64,000 nucleotides of DNA from Pseudanabaena sp. FACHB-1998 (lineage in GTDB: Bacteria; Cyanobacteriota; Cyanobacteriia; Pseudanabaenales; Pseudanabaenaceae). This document shows, one piece after another, positions 54,842 to 63,456 of the stretch. The stretch's first letter is position 1. Each line of letters starts with the position of its first letter. Location of the stretch: positions 62,001-126,000 of the forward strand of contig NZ_JACJQA010000027.1 in NCBI RefSeq assembly GCF_014696355.1, written 5' to 3'. Below the pieces are notes generated by a model, which did no database searches, was not told the DNA's origin, and was given only the letters and a program-made list of their open reading frames with translations. A program made the translations under genes and the position numbers.

Positions 54842-55501
54842 TTACTTGCCTAGATTTTCCATAAAGGTTGTGTTCGCACACGGAGCAGTAGAATTGACGC
54901 TGCCAGATATAGAAGTAGTAGCATTGGCTGCTGTATATCCGTAAACTGGGGTGTTCGTAACGTTTACTGCATCAGCTACTTTTGTCCCACAAAGAATAGC
55001 AAATGTAGTTTGTTCACCACCAATGGTTTGTGAAACATAAACAGTGCCTGAAAATCCTTTAATAGCAGGAGCTACAGGAACACCATAAGAATTTATGAAT
55101 GAGTTAACAGATGTAGGAACTGTAATAGTTGAATTTGCAAAATCAGCTTTAGCAGCAGTACCAACACCAGCACCAGCAGAAGTACCAGATAAAGTTGAAG
55201 CAGAATAGTTGTAGTTTGTAGTTTGTGTAGCAAGACCTAGACCGAGGGTTGGGATGAGCCCAGTGAAACCGCGTTGCTCGAGGAAGTAAGCTTGTTGAGC
55301 ACGGTTTATAGATCCCGTGTAGGTTTTGGCTTCGGATTCGCGGGCTTTATTAGCTTGGTTTAGGAAGGAAGGAAGTGCGATCGCTGCAAGAATACCGATG
55401 ATGATGATAACTACGAGGAGTTCGATCAAGGTGAAGCCCTTTTCGGAATCCTTTCTGTTGAGGAGGTGTTGAATTAGCTTTGTCTTAAATTCAGATTTCA
55501 T
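54842..55501 (-). CDS. pilA: Type IV pilin (PilA-like)
   Basis: A 219-aa pilin from ATG 55501 (MKSEFKTKLIQHLL). The prepilin site is SEKGFTLIELLVVIIIIGIL with the Glu5. The N-terminal helix continues AAIALPSFLNQANKARESEA, and two Cys (AILCGTK, TAPCANT) can form a C-terminal disulfide loop. It is rich in Ser, Thr and Ala. Cyanobacterial pilins of this form mediate motility and DNA uptake. No other pil gene is adjacent. GGGAAAAG precedes the ATG. Confidence 0.92.
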   Translation of the reverse strand: MKSEFKTKLIQHLLNRKDSEKGFTLIELLVVIIIIGILAAIALPSFLNQANKARESEAKTYTGSINRAQQAYFLEQRGFTGLIPTLGLGLATQTTNYNYSASTLSGTSAGAGVGTAAKADFANSTITVPTSVNSFINSYGVPVAPAIKGFSGTVYVSQTIGGEQTTFAILCGTKVADAVNVTNTPVYGYTAANATTSISGSVNSTAPCANTTFMENLGK

Positions 55502-55658
55502 GATTCTTTTCCCGTGTATGTCAAGAACGTTAGCTGGTTGCTTGTGAAAGTAACTTACCCACAAAAAAACGAGATGCTATCACTTTGCAAAATTTTTTTC
55601 GGAAAAGATTTTTGCAAAGTAGCGATCGCCGCCATCTAGCCTTCGCCACTTGCTTTTA

Positions 55659-55692
55659 AATTGAGAGGGGACTCTTCGCTTTGCCTCTCAAT
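55659..55692 (-). terminator. Hairpin after the P-loop gene
   Basis: AATTGAGAGG pairs with CCTCTCAATT around a 14-nt loop. It overlaps the stop of the gene ending at 55688. Confidence 0.55.
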
Positions 55693-56269
55693 TTTGGAAT
55701 TTACAGCTGGTTATCGATTGGATACGAGTTTCTAGGTCAAGATTTGCGCGATCGCAAATGATCACAGGCAGATTAAGGCGGCGATCGCTACATAGCCCGA
55801 CAATTAAAACATTAATATGCTCGATATAGGCGGCATTGAGGGCGGCTTTGCCCTCTTCATAGACCAGTGGGATTCCGGGTTGAATGATTGCTAATTTCTG
55901 AAAAAATTGATTTGTACTAGTAAAACAGCGATCAATGTAATTGTTAAGTTGCGTAAAGTTGACCTCGGTTCGTCCCTGAATGTCACCGAGGGTATAGGCA
56001 ATCATGTCGATGGGAGTGCGATCGCTAACAAACGGGCTAGAGGAATTTTTCCAAACTTGTTCCGCAGCATCAAGAACGTGATTCTGCACAAATAATCTGG
56101 TGTCAAAGTCCATTGGTTCCGCAGGATCTAGCCCTAAAGTGGCAAAAACTTGGCTAGTGGTGGTACGCACAAAGGGAATATTGAGACGCTCGGCTAGGGC
56201 GATCGCTAGGGTAGTTTTGCCAGTGCGGTGCGCCCCGCAGAGACCTAAATTGCCGTTAAGTCTAAACAT
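55688..56269 (-). CDS. Small P-loop NTPase
   Basis: A 193-aa protein from ATG 56269 (MFRLNGNLGLCGAHRTGKTT). Walker A is GAHRTGKTTLAIALAERL; FVSDRTPIDMIAYTL is a candidate Asp-containing region. The profile is like NadR/AAA_28-type kinases. The ATG overlaps the Uma2 stop by 8 bp, so both are probably translated from one mRNA. Its substrate is unknown. Confidence 0.7.
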   Translation of the reverse strand: MFRLNGNLGLCGAHRTGKTTLAIALAERLNIPFVRTTTSQVFATLGLDPAEPMDFDTRLFVQNHVLDAAEQVWKNSSSPFVSDRTPIDMIAYTLGDIQGRTEVNFTQLNNYIDRCFTSTNQFFQKLAIIQPGIPLVYEEGKAALNAAYIEHINVLIVGLCSDRRLNLPVIICDRANLDLETRIQSITSCKFQN

Positions 56270-57053
56270 CGTCTGGATTGATACCCAAAGCTCGTAAACG
56301 CTCTGCAAGACGATTTGCGCGTAGGCTTTCTTGTTCGGCGCGTTGTTGGTGTGATTCGGCGCGTCTCCGCTCTTGGGCGGTGCGTTGCTGCTCTTGCCAC
56401 ACTTGAATTTCTGACTGCTGTAAACGCCGATCTAGCTCTATGGTCGATAAAAACCTCTGTCCATCAGGACGCGAGAGGATTACTTCCTGTCCCCTTGCCC
56501 AATCAAATCTGATTCCTAATAGGGGGCTGATCCAATTGAGCATTGAGGGAATTTGTACTAGGCGATCGCCTAATCTCTGCCAGCCTTCTAAAATCAGATC
56601 GTCGGGATCGTAAATGTAATATTCTTGAACGCCATAGTCTTGATAAAATTCCAATTTATCTTCAAGGGAATCTTGCCCGCGCCGATCTTTATTGCTGGGC
56701 GATAGGATTTCAAAAACGACCTGTGGGGCAATATCATCTTCTAACCATTGCTTATAAGATCCCCTGCGACCTTTGGGACGACCTAAAGCCACCATCACAT
56801 CAGGGGCAACCCTTTTTTGGGTATGTCGCACGGGATACCATAGCAAGTCACCTGCAATAAACACATTAGGATCATCAGCAAACATGATTTCTAGGTTTTC
56901 TTTAATGAATACAATCCAGCGATACTGCTCGGTATTGTCAGCCATAGGGTTACCATCACTATCGGGATAGTCAATTTCTGGAAAAATATTTGGCGTGGCG
57001 GTACGCATCCCTTCTGGAATAGCTGTTTCATCGGTTAAAGGTTGCAGAGTCAT
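56262..57053 (-). CDS. Uma2/DUF820 family nuclease-like protein
   Basis: A 263-aa protein from ATG 57053. The Uma2 (restriction-fold) core is visible: DNVFIAGDLLWYPVRHTQKR-type strand, VAPDVMVALG, PQVVFEILSPSNKDRRG and KLEFYQDYGVQEYYIYDPDD. The PD...ExxS/K region is intact. A Glu/Arg-rich coiled tail ends it. Uma2 genes are strongly multicopy in cyanobacteria; function unknown, though likely nuclease-derived. Confidence 0.88.
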   Translation of the reverse strand: MTLQPLTDETAIPEGMRTATPNIFPEIDYPDSDGNPMADNTEQYRWIVFIKENLEIMFADDPNVFIAGDLLWYPVRHTQKRVAPDVMVALGRPKGRRGSYKQWLEDDIAPQVVFEILSPSNKDRRGQDSLEDKLEFYQDYGVQEYYIYDPDDLILEGWQRLGDRLVQIPSMLNWISPLLGIRFDWARGQEVILSRPDGQRFLSTIELDRRLQQSEIQVWQEQQRTAQERRRAESHQQRAEQESLRANRLAERLRALGINPDDV

Positions 57054-57120
57054 AGATTTGCCCTCGCCAAAACCTATAGATATTTGCTTAGATATTTGCT
57101 CTATTTTACATACAACCACT

Positions 57121-58374
57121 CTAAATCCCGAATACCCGCTTAGCTCTGGCTAGATAGGCTTGGCGATCTTCTAGTCCATTCAGCCCACCATTAATAATGC
57201 GGGTAATTCTGAGAACATCATCTTGATCGGCGTAAGCATTGAGATTGCGAGTATCCCAATACCAGCCCGCACTAAGGCAAGCTAGCTCAAAATCGCCTAA
57301 CCTTTGAGGATTGTTAATCAGATCTACGCCTAGGGCTTGACCACATTCTGCATAATTAGAGCGTCCTGTAACTTGGATTAAGCCCCGACCTTTAAACCTA
57401 ACGCCATCACCTGACTTGGTATTACCTAAATCTCTACGCCCTTCATAGGCGGCTCCAGAGGCATATTCCTCATTCGTGTTAAACCCATCACTTTCATGAG
57501 CGGTTTGAGACAGGAAATGGGCTTTGCGAAGAGGTGTATTAATTTCATAGCGCTGCATGGACGTATTGAGATGTGGCAATAATTGACTTAGCCGATCGCG
57601 ATCGGCAATAGGAGCGATCGCAAACAATTGCTCCCTTGTAATCAGATCGGAGGTAGTAGGAGGATATAAGCCTGCATAGGGTTCTTGATTCGCTAACCTT
57701 GGAGGCAAATTATTTAAGGCGCGAATTGTTTGATCGACCAAGATATCTTTGGGATTGAAATCATCCTTGAGTTCGGTAATTAACTGGGTCAATCTTTGGG
57801 CGACTAGTTTGCGAGATTGATTTAAATTAGGGGCCGGGTAAAGCCCTTCATAGGGTTTCCGCAAAATTGGACGCAGGGGTAAGCTACTCATCACGCGGAT
57901 CAAATCATCCACTCGCCCATCTGCCGCCGTAGGAGTTGATTCAACCATTGATGTAATCGCCGCAGCGAGGGTTTGGGCGGCTTGCTTGCGCCATGTGGCA
58001 AGATCGGCGGCAGGAAATAGCCCCGCATAGGGCGATCGCCCCGTGGGTCTAGCGGGTAATTTGCGGATAAATCGAATTAAGTCATCGATCGCCCCATCAT
58101 AAATGCTCCCTTCGACATTGGGAATCTTAGGTACGGAAGCCTTCAGGCTGGCGGCTGCCCGATTGCGCCATGTAGTTAAGTCCGCCGCAGGAAAAATGCC
58201 AGCATAGGGTTGGCGAATAGCTGGGCGTGCGGGTAAATTATTGAGTGCTCGTACCAAATCATCGACTAATCCATCGCGTTCATTGGGCGCTGTCCCCCCA
58301 ATTTTGGGAACGAGAAAAGCTAAGGTTGCGGCTGCTTGCGATCGCCAAATCTCAATTTGTTTCATCGTTTTCAA
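57121..58374 (-). CDS. GH19-like lysozyme/chitinase with four N-terminal repeats
   Basis: A 417-aa protein. Residues about 1-262 hold four repeats of about 65 aa, each ending in a motif like RPAIRQPYAGIFPAADLTTW; the first three also share an IDDL-RxxxxLPxRP segment. Residues 263-417 are GH19-like: FLSQTAHESDGFNTNEEYAS (catalytic Glu), RFKGRGLIQVTGRSNYAECG. It would cut peptidoglycan or chitin. No signal peptide is seen, as in phage endolysins. It follows the DGD-motif cluster on the same strand. Confidence 0.85.
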   Translation of the reverse strand: MKTMKQIEIWRSQAAATLAFLVPKIGGTAPNERDGLVDDLVRALNNLPARPAIRQPYAGIFPAADLTTWRNRAAASLKASVPKIPNVEGSIYDGAIDDLIRFIRKLPARPTGRSPYAGLFPAADLATWRKQAAQTLAAAITSMVESTPTAADGRVDDLIRVMSSLPLRPILRKPYEGLYPAPNLNQSRKLVAQRLTQLITELKDDFNPKDILVDQTIRALNNLPPRLANQEPYAGLYPPTTSDLITREQLFAIAPIADRDRLSQLLPHLNTSMQRYEINTPLRKAHFLSQTAHESDGFNTNEEYASGAAYEGRRDLGNTKSGDGVRFKGRGLIQVTGRSNYAECGQALGVDLINNPQRLGDFELACLSAGWYWDTRNLNAYADQDDVLRITRIINGGLNGLEDRQAYLARAKRVFGI

Positions 58375-58386
58375 AAATGTAATAAC

Positions 58387-58419
58387 TTAGTGGTGCGCGA
58401 CAAAGCCGCGCACCACTAA
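58387..58419 (-). terminator. Hairpin between the 58427 gene and the GH19 gene
   Basis: TTAGTGGTGCGCG, ACAAAGC, CGCGCACCACTAA; lies in a 52-bp gap, so the GH19 gene may have its own promoter or be reached by read-through. Confidence 0.55.
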
Positions 58420-58426
58420 TTATTGA

Positions 58427-59410
58427 CTATTTTATGAAGCGCCCAAAGATAAATTTCAGAACAAAGGAATAGCGCGTCAAGATTTTGCTGAGATTGTTGA
58501 TGATTAATTTACGGAGACTGATAATCGCGACGGGTAAAGATGGCTCGACATAATTTTGAGTGTTTTGAATGATGCGCCCAAATTGAGCATCTATGGGAAT
58601 TACTGCCAAGGCGATCGCCAGCCAACTCAATAATAAAAATCCAATAATGGCGATCGCTATTATTTGCAAAATAGGATTTTCTAATAAACCCAGCAAATAT
58701 GTACCTAAGTCTCTCAGTAATGATTGTCTTGAGCGAGGGAGAGATGGCATTTGCCAAGGTAACTTAGTTACTCCCCACCAAAGCAGCAGTAAAGTCACAA
58801 AAATGACTAAACTCATAAACCAACAATTGCTAATTAAAAGCTCTGGCAACCTTAAACTTCTGCCGAGATTTTGAATTGGTGTACACCAAGACAATACGGT
58901 GATCATGGATATTAAGGCGATCGCGTAAGGGCGTAATTTTTCCTCTACATAATCATTAATTACCGTTAAAAATTGGGAAGAAATTTGCCTAATGACAAAG
59001 GTATGGGCTTTTACAATGCGATCGCCAACTGGATGACTTAAGATATCGTGACAAACCTTTTGAGCCACATCACCATCGAGATGCATTAAGGTTCGCAAGA
59101 TTGGCAATCCTTGAGTATCAATATTTTTTTGCCCATAATTTTGTTCATGATTACTAGACCTCAAGGAGTTGTCTTGGTAATAAGTCCGAAAAACGATCGC
59201 CCCCTGACGATAGGAAGACATACCCATACTGGAGCCTAAAACCTTCAGCAATTCCCGACTATTAAAGTATTTATAAACAACCTTTTCATTCCAATTATTT
59301 TGGCTCCCTCTAGCCGCTCTGTAGTCTTGCTCAATTTGACTCAACACATCAGGGTTGAGCTGTAACACAATTTCATCATCGTCAATAGATAACCAATCAG
59401 GTGTAGCCAC
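58427..59410 (-). CDS. Membrane protein with LDGD motif, cluster gene B
   Basis: A 327-aa protein starting GTG 59410 (MATPDWLSIDDDEIVLQL), preceded by GGGGAG. The N-terminal soluble part (1-160) contains LMHLDGDVAQKVCHDIL (DGD at 112-114); the rest has about four membrane segments (near 165-182, 195-212, 245-272). It follows gene C by 16 bp. I do not recognise it. The motif and surroundings suggest it is a membrane-anchored paralogue of genes C and D. Confidence 0.7.
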   Translation of the reverse strand: MATPDWLSIDDDEIVLQLNPDVLSQIEQDYRAARGSQNNWNEKVVYKYFNSRELLKVLGSSMGMSSYRQGAIVFRTYYQDNSLRSSNHEQNYGQKNIDTQGLPILRTLMHLDGDVAQKVCHDILSHPVGDRIVKAHTFVIRQISSQFLTVINDYVEEKLRPYAIALISMITVLSWCTPIQNLGRSLRLPELLISNCWFMSLVIFVTLLLLWWGVTKLPWQMPSLPRSRQSLLRDLGTYLLGLLENPILQIIAIAIIGFLLLSWLAIALAVIPIDAQFGRIIQNTQNYVEPSLPVAIISLRKLIINNLSKILTRYSFVLKFIFGRFIK

Positions 59411-59426
59411 CTACGCATCACTCCCC

Positions 59427-60365
59427 TTATTTTGTAGTGCGAAATGGCATTAGACTCTTAACCAAATTTACACAGGTTTCAATGAGCCCAGACCATTGCT
59501 TCTGAGCATTCTCCACCCCTTGACGATGTAAGTCAAAAACAAGTTGAGCCATCTTCGGATCGATTTTACTTTTGCTGGGAATAAAAAGATCATCCAAAAA
59601 TCTATTAGTCAAATCCCCATCAAGATGAAATTTTGTTTGGGCATAAATCCGCTCCCCATTTAAAACATATTGCTCAAATTCCCAGAGTTTCCGAAAATAG
59701 CGAATCATCTGTCCATCAGGAACGATTTCTCCATGTTCATCTTTTTTAATATCTAATTTAAAGATGCGCTTAGCCAATTCTCGATAGCAAGATTGCTCTA
59801 ACTCAAATTTATCCTTTTTCTGGGGATCGGAAGAGTTTTTGTATTCATTAAAAACTCTTTCTGCTTCTTTATAGGTTTCTAAATCTTGGTTATATTGAGT
59901 TAGCTCGGCGCGATATTCTTCGATAAGCAGAGCTTCTTTTGGCAAGAGTGGTGTGGTACTTTGCTGAGGCAGTAATAACCCCTTCTGCTTTAGTTTGGCA
60001 CTACGTCCGAGGAGGGCTTCCTTAACATCTTGCAGCCCCTCCTCAGTTTTATACATAATATTTTCAACAAGTTCCATGTAGAAATCTTTGATATCAAACT
60101 TTTTCATCGGAATTTGACCGACGATCATCGTATTGATTTCAAGGGAAGTAATTTCTTCTAAAACATCCTTCATGGTTTCTCTAAAGCTATTTAGAGAAGC
60201 GCTTTGACCCTCACCATCCTTAGGCTTAGGAGATGAATTTTGGTCACTGGATATGGGAGAAGAATTTAATGATTGCTTATTAGAAGCCATTTTGCGCCTA
60301 GGGTTTAACTGAATGGTGTCATCTGAGGTTTTACTTTTATGATCGGCAGACTTATCAACTTGCAT
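59427..60365 (-). CDS. Soluble protein with LDGD motif, cluster gene C
   Basis: A 312-aa mainly helical, charged protein. Residues 60-85 (SFRETMKDVLEEITSLEINT) resemble gene D residues 26-44; the motif FHLDGDLTNRFLDDLF has DGD at 249-251; the end (LVFDLHRQGVENAQKQWSGL) matches gene D's end. Between them lies a 150-aa Lys/Glu-rich insert, missing in D. The first 58 residues are disordered and Ser-rich. ATG 60365; ATG 60290 is an alternative. Unknown function. Confidence 0.7.
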   Translation of the reverse strand: MQVDKSADHKSKTSDDTIQLNPRRKMASNKQSLNSSPISSDQNSSPKPKDGEGQSASLNSFRETMKDVLEEITSLEINTMIVGQIPMKKFDIKDFYMELVENIMYKTEEGLQDVKEALLGRSAKLKQKGLLLPQQSTTPLLPKEALLIEEYRAELTQYNQDLETYKEAERVFNEYKNSSDPQKKDKFELEQSCYRELAKRIFKLDIKKDEHGEIVPDGQMIRYFRKLWEFEQYVLNGERIYAQTKFHLDGDLTNRFLDDLFIPSKSKIDPKMAQLVFDLHRQGVENAQKQWSGLIETCVNLVKSLMPFRTTK

Positions 60366-60424
60366 ACAGCTACCTAAGCGCTACTAGGTGCAGAATTTAG
60401 ATTTCTAAATTTAGATTTCTACAT

Positions 60425-60859
60425 TTAGACGAAGCTTGGTAGGCGATCGCTACTCACACCAATCGCAGAAACCTCTTGATCTTCAGATTCACCTGCGAGC
60501 ATACCTGTTACTTTTTGCCCAATATCTACCAAAGTCTTTAAATTATTGGCGATCGTTTCCGAACCCTTAGCCACCTGAATTTCGTGAAATTCACGCAATT
60601 CGGCATAAGGTGAACCTTGGAGAAAATCTGCTCCTAGCTCGTTTTCGATGTCGCCATCGATCAAATTAATCGTTGTTTTCAAACGATTACCAGCCTTATG
60701 GGAGGTGTCTCCCTCATGGGCTACCCACGTTACAATCTCTAACTGCACAAGATCCGAAAATATTTCCACTAAAGCATCGCCAAAATTTTTAGTTTCCTTT
60801 AGCTTGGTTTGGAAACGTACCGAAGCTGTCACTGATACAGAAGAACTCGTATACGTCAT
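60425..60859 (-). CDS. Minimal LDGD-domain protein, cluster gene D
   Basis: A 144-aa protein: strand-rich N-terminus (TYTSSSVSVTASVRFQTKL), a helix (FGDALVEIFSDLVQLEIVTW), the motif INLIDGDIENELGADFL (DGD at 68-70), and a C-terminal helix (ELREFHEIQVAKGSETIANN). It appears to be the smallest form of the domain shared with genes B and C. No known family. Confidence 0.7.
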   Translation of the reverse strand: MTYTSSSVSVTASVRFQTKLKETKNFGDALVEIFSDLVQLEIVTWVAHEGDTSHKAGNRLKTTINLIDGDIENELGADFLQGSPYAELREFHEIQVAKGSETIANNLKTLVDIGQKVTGMLAGESEDQEVSAIGVSSDRLPSFV

Positions 60860-61061
60860 AAATAGATACCCAATGTAACTTGTAGTTAAGAGTTGTGTTT
60901 GAGGATTGGCGACTTTAGCTGCAAAAATCTTCGTTATTTCTAGCAGCCGAACTTTCAGAAACTAACTTGTATAAAATTAATTATAACTAGAGGGGTTTAA
61001 GAAATTTATTCAAATTTTGAATAAACAATTTTGAATAATTGCATAATTTTTTATTCAAAAT

Positions 61062-61322
61062 TTAGTGATAGTCCGATAACTCGATTAATTCCATAGGAAC
61101 AAAACTTTCCTGTGGCAGCAAAATTAATTGAGAATAAATAAGCTTCCCTGACATATCTATACGATTGATGGCTATTCCCATAGGTCGCGGTAGTTGGGCG
61201 GCATAGGAATCAGCATAGTATCGATAAATCTGCTTAGCAGCTCTCACAATCATGGGATCGACTTTTTTAGCGACAGACTCTGACTGTCGCTCGGATTCGA
61301 GGCGTTGGGCGGCATATGTCAC
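61062..61322 (-). CDS. Small protein, cluster gene E
   Basis: An 86-aa protein starting GTG 61322 with AAGGGGAC upstream. Helical start, then INRIDMSGKLIYSQLILLP, which is only loosely like the DGD motif of its neighbours. Unknown. Its gaps to D (202 bp) and F (155 bp) contain no other gene. Confidence 0.6.
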   Translation of the reverse strand: MTYAAQRLESERQSESVAKKVDPMIVRAAKQIYRYYADSYAAQLPRPMGIAINRIDMSGKLIYSQLILLPQESFVPMELIELSDYH

Positions 61323-61477
61323 AATGTAGTCCCCTTAAAATTGACTATTATCTTGCCTTACACAAAGTTGCTTCAGGACTTTAGCTGACTTTGTTTTTTT
61401 TAGCAAGATTTGAGCATAGGATTATACATTAGTTGATATTTTTTGGGATGCCCTTGGCTAAAAAAACAATTAATAAT

Positions 61478-61870
61478 TTAATTGCCTTCAGAACTAGCCA
61501 ATTTCATCCGAAACAATTTGCTGTAAAAAATTTGGGGAAAGTCAACGTAACCCTTATCGCGAATACTAGAAACCACATCAATTAAGTAGCCCACAAATTC
61601 TGAGTTTTCTAAGGTCATTTCATAACTCATATCCGCGTCTCCATCAAAGGTAAGACGGCATAAAGCTAAATCTGAGGGCAGGTTCGCCACCCGCCATACT
61701 GCCATAAAAGACACCGCAGGACTACCTTCAATACGTCGCTCGCCCGCGATTTCTCCTTGCTTATATAAGGAAATGGCATAGGGTAGAGTTTGTCGCTTGT
61801 TTGGCTCGCGATAGTAGGGCATGTAGATGGAAACTTCTTGCGGAGGCGCAGCTTTGAGTTCAATCGTCAT
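61478..61870 (-). CDS. Small protein with FDGD motif, cluster gene F
   Basis: A 130-aa protein from ATG 61870 (MTIELKAAPPQEVSIYMPYY); the frame to 62002 passes through hairpins and is rejected. It contains CRLTFDGDADMSYEMTLEN (DGD at 76-78) before a helix EFVGYLIDVVSSIRDKG. The middle looks beta-rich. Unknown family. It is the first gene of the minus-strand cluster. Confidence 0.65.
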   Translation of the reverse strand: MTIELKAAPPQEVSIYMPYYREPNKRQTLPYAISLYKQGEIAGERRIEGSPAVSFMAVWRVANLPSDLALCRLTFDGDADMSYEMTLENSEFVGYLIDVVSSIRDKGYVDFPQIFYSKLFRMKLASSEGN

Positions 61871-61936
61871 AGAAATAGAGACTCTATAGGTTGTAGATGC
61901 CTGATTTTTTACAAAAAGATTAGCAGGTTTTTGTCT

Positions 61937-62056
61937 AATTAAAAATTTCCCCCACCTACGGTGAGGGAAATTTTTAATTTTTTTTACTAAGGAGATACGC
62001 AATTTAAAAAATTTCCCAGCCGTAGGCTGGGAAATTTTTTAATTAAGGAGATACGC
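61937..62056. repeat. Duplicated hairpin plus TAAGGAGATACGC block
   Basis: TAAGGAGATACGC occurs at 61988-62000 and again at 62044-62056, the second being the 3' end of the substrate-binding gene. Each is preceded by a related hairpin: 61937-61979 (AATTAAAAATTTCCC arms) and 62006-62040 (AAAAAATTTCCCAGCC, GTA, complement). A tandem duplication of stop plus terminator is the simplest reading. Confidence 0.65.
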
Positions 62057-63377
62057 GATCAATTACTTTGATCTTGCCGTCGGGCTGAACTTCCCATACG
62101 TCATAGCTACCTTTGACATCGCCATATTCATCCAAATCAACGTTACCGCTTGCGCCTTGATAGTCAATGTCTTTACCTGCTTTGACTAGTTTGATTGCTT
62201 CGCAGACATCGCTGACTTCTTGTCCGGGGGCGTTGGCGATTTCACGGATTTTGCTCTTGATGCCTTCGCCAGTGCCATCTTTGGCGGCTTCGGCAGCGAT
62301 CGCTACAAGGGCGGCGGCATCATAGGAATGGGGAACAAATGCGCCCAACTCTTGACCTGTCTTTTCTTTAAAAGCTTTGGTAAAGGTGTCGAGGGATTTG
62401 CCATCGGCTCCGGGGACTGTGCCGATCGCCCCCGCAAGGATGAGTTTGCCTTCAGGAGTATTACCAATTAACTTAGGGAAATCTTCGGTTTTTACACCAT
62501 CGGTGAGCAGAATCTTGACATCTTTAGTTAAACCTTGCTCAAAGGCTGCCTTGATGACAGCACCACCAGAATCGGGATAGAGAATTGCTGCAACCGCATC
62601 GGGTTTGCTACCAAATGCGCCTTTTGCTTCCGCCTCAAAGGTAGTTGCTTTGGGATCGTAGCGGGTGGGTTTGGCTTTGTTTACGATTGTGCCGCCGAGT
62701 TTTTCAAAGGCTTCCACAAAGGCTTTTTCAAAACCAACACCATAGTCGTTATTAATTACTAAGGTTGCTACTTTTTTCGCGCCTTTTTTATAGGCAAGGT
62801 TAGCTAGAGCTAGGGCTTGATAGGTATCTGGGGGCGCAGTGCGATACCAGTAGCCACTAAATTCACCTTTTTTGGCGCGTTCGGTAAATACAGGGCTGGT
62901 GCTACCAGGGGAAATTTGCAAAACTTTGTTAGGTACGGAAATTGCGAGGGCGGCGGTGGATACGCTACTGGCAAAAGAACCAACGACTGCGCCCACATTA
63001 TCGACCTTGACTAGTTTAGTCATTGCCTCAGCTCCTGCGGGAGGATCGGTGCGATCATCTTCTTTAATGTAGGTGATGGGCTTACCAAGCACACCGCCAC
63101 AGCTATTAACTGTATCTACTAAAAAATCAATAGATTTGATCATCGGCGAGCCAATGGAGGACAAGTCGCCCGTAATCGGTAGCAATGCACCGAGTCGCAG
63201 GCTATCTTTGACACCACCACCTGAACCTGTGGCTGTTGAAGGTGCGGTCGAGGTCTTTGTGGTGCTGGTGGAGTCAGAGCTAGGAGTGGTGGTGCTAGGC
63301 TGACAGGCTACTATCCAAATCGTGGTCACTGTGGCTAGCAAAGCTAGACAAAGTGTGGAAAAAAACCTTTTAGTCAT
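62043..63377 (-). CDS. Branched-chain-type ABC substrate-binding lipoprotein
   Basis: A 444-aa periplasmic binding lipoprotein of the LivK/receptor-ligand type. Lipobox TTIWIVAC near residue 25, then a Ser/Thr linker, and SLRLGALLPITGDLSSIGSP-like start. The two-lobed family signatures AALAISVPNKVLQISPGSTS and FGSKPDAVAAILYPDSGGA are present. Likely amino-acid or urea transport, as in the cyanobacterial NatB group. No ATPase or permease is adjacent. Confidence 0.88.
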   Translation of the reverse strand: MTKRFFSTLCLALLATVTTIWIVACQPSTTTPSSDSTSTTKTSTAPSTATGSGGGVKDSLRLGALLPITGDLSSIGSPMIKSIDFLVDTVNSCGGVLGKPITYIKEDDRTDPPAGAEAMTKLVKVDNVGAVVGSFASSVSTAALAISVPNKVLQISPGSTSPVFTERAKKGEFSGYWYRTAPPDTYQALALANLAYKKGAKKVATLVINNDYGVGFEKAFVEAFEKLGGTIVNKAKPTRYDPKATTFEAEAKGAFGSKPDAVAAILYPDSGGAVIKAAFEQGLTKDVKILLTDGVKTEDFPKLIGNTPEGKLILAGAIGTVPGADGKSLDTFTKAFKEKTGQELGAFVPHSYDAAALVAIAAEAAKDGTGEGIKSKIREIANAPGQEVSDVCEAIKLVKAGKDIDYQGASGNVDLDEYGDVKGSYDVWEVQPDGKIKVIDRVSP

Positions 63378-63456
63378 GGTTACGATGAACTACGATGATG
63401 TTTATCAAATTGCTGTAATTGTATCTTTGACTGTATCTGTAATTGATTAAAATGCC

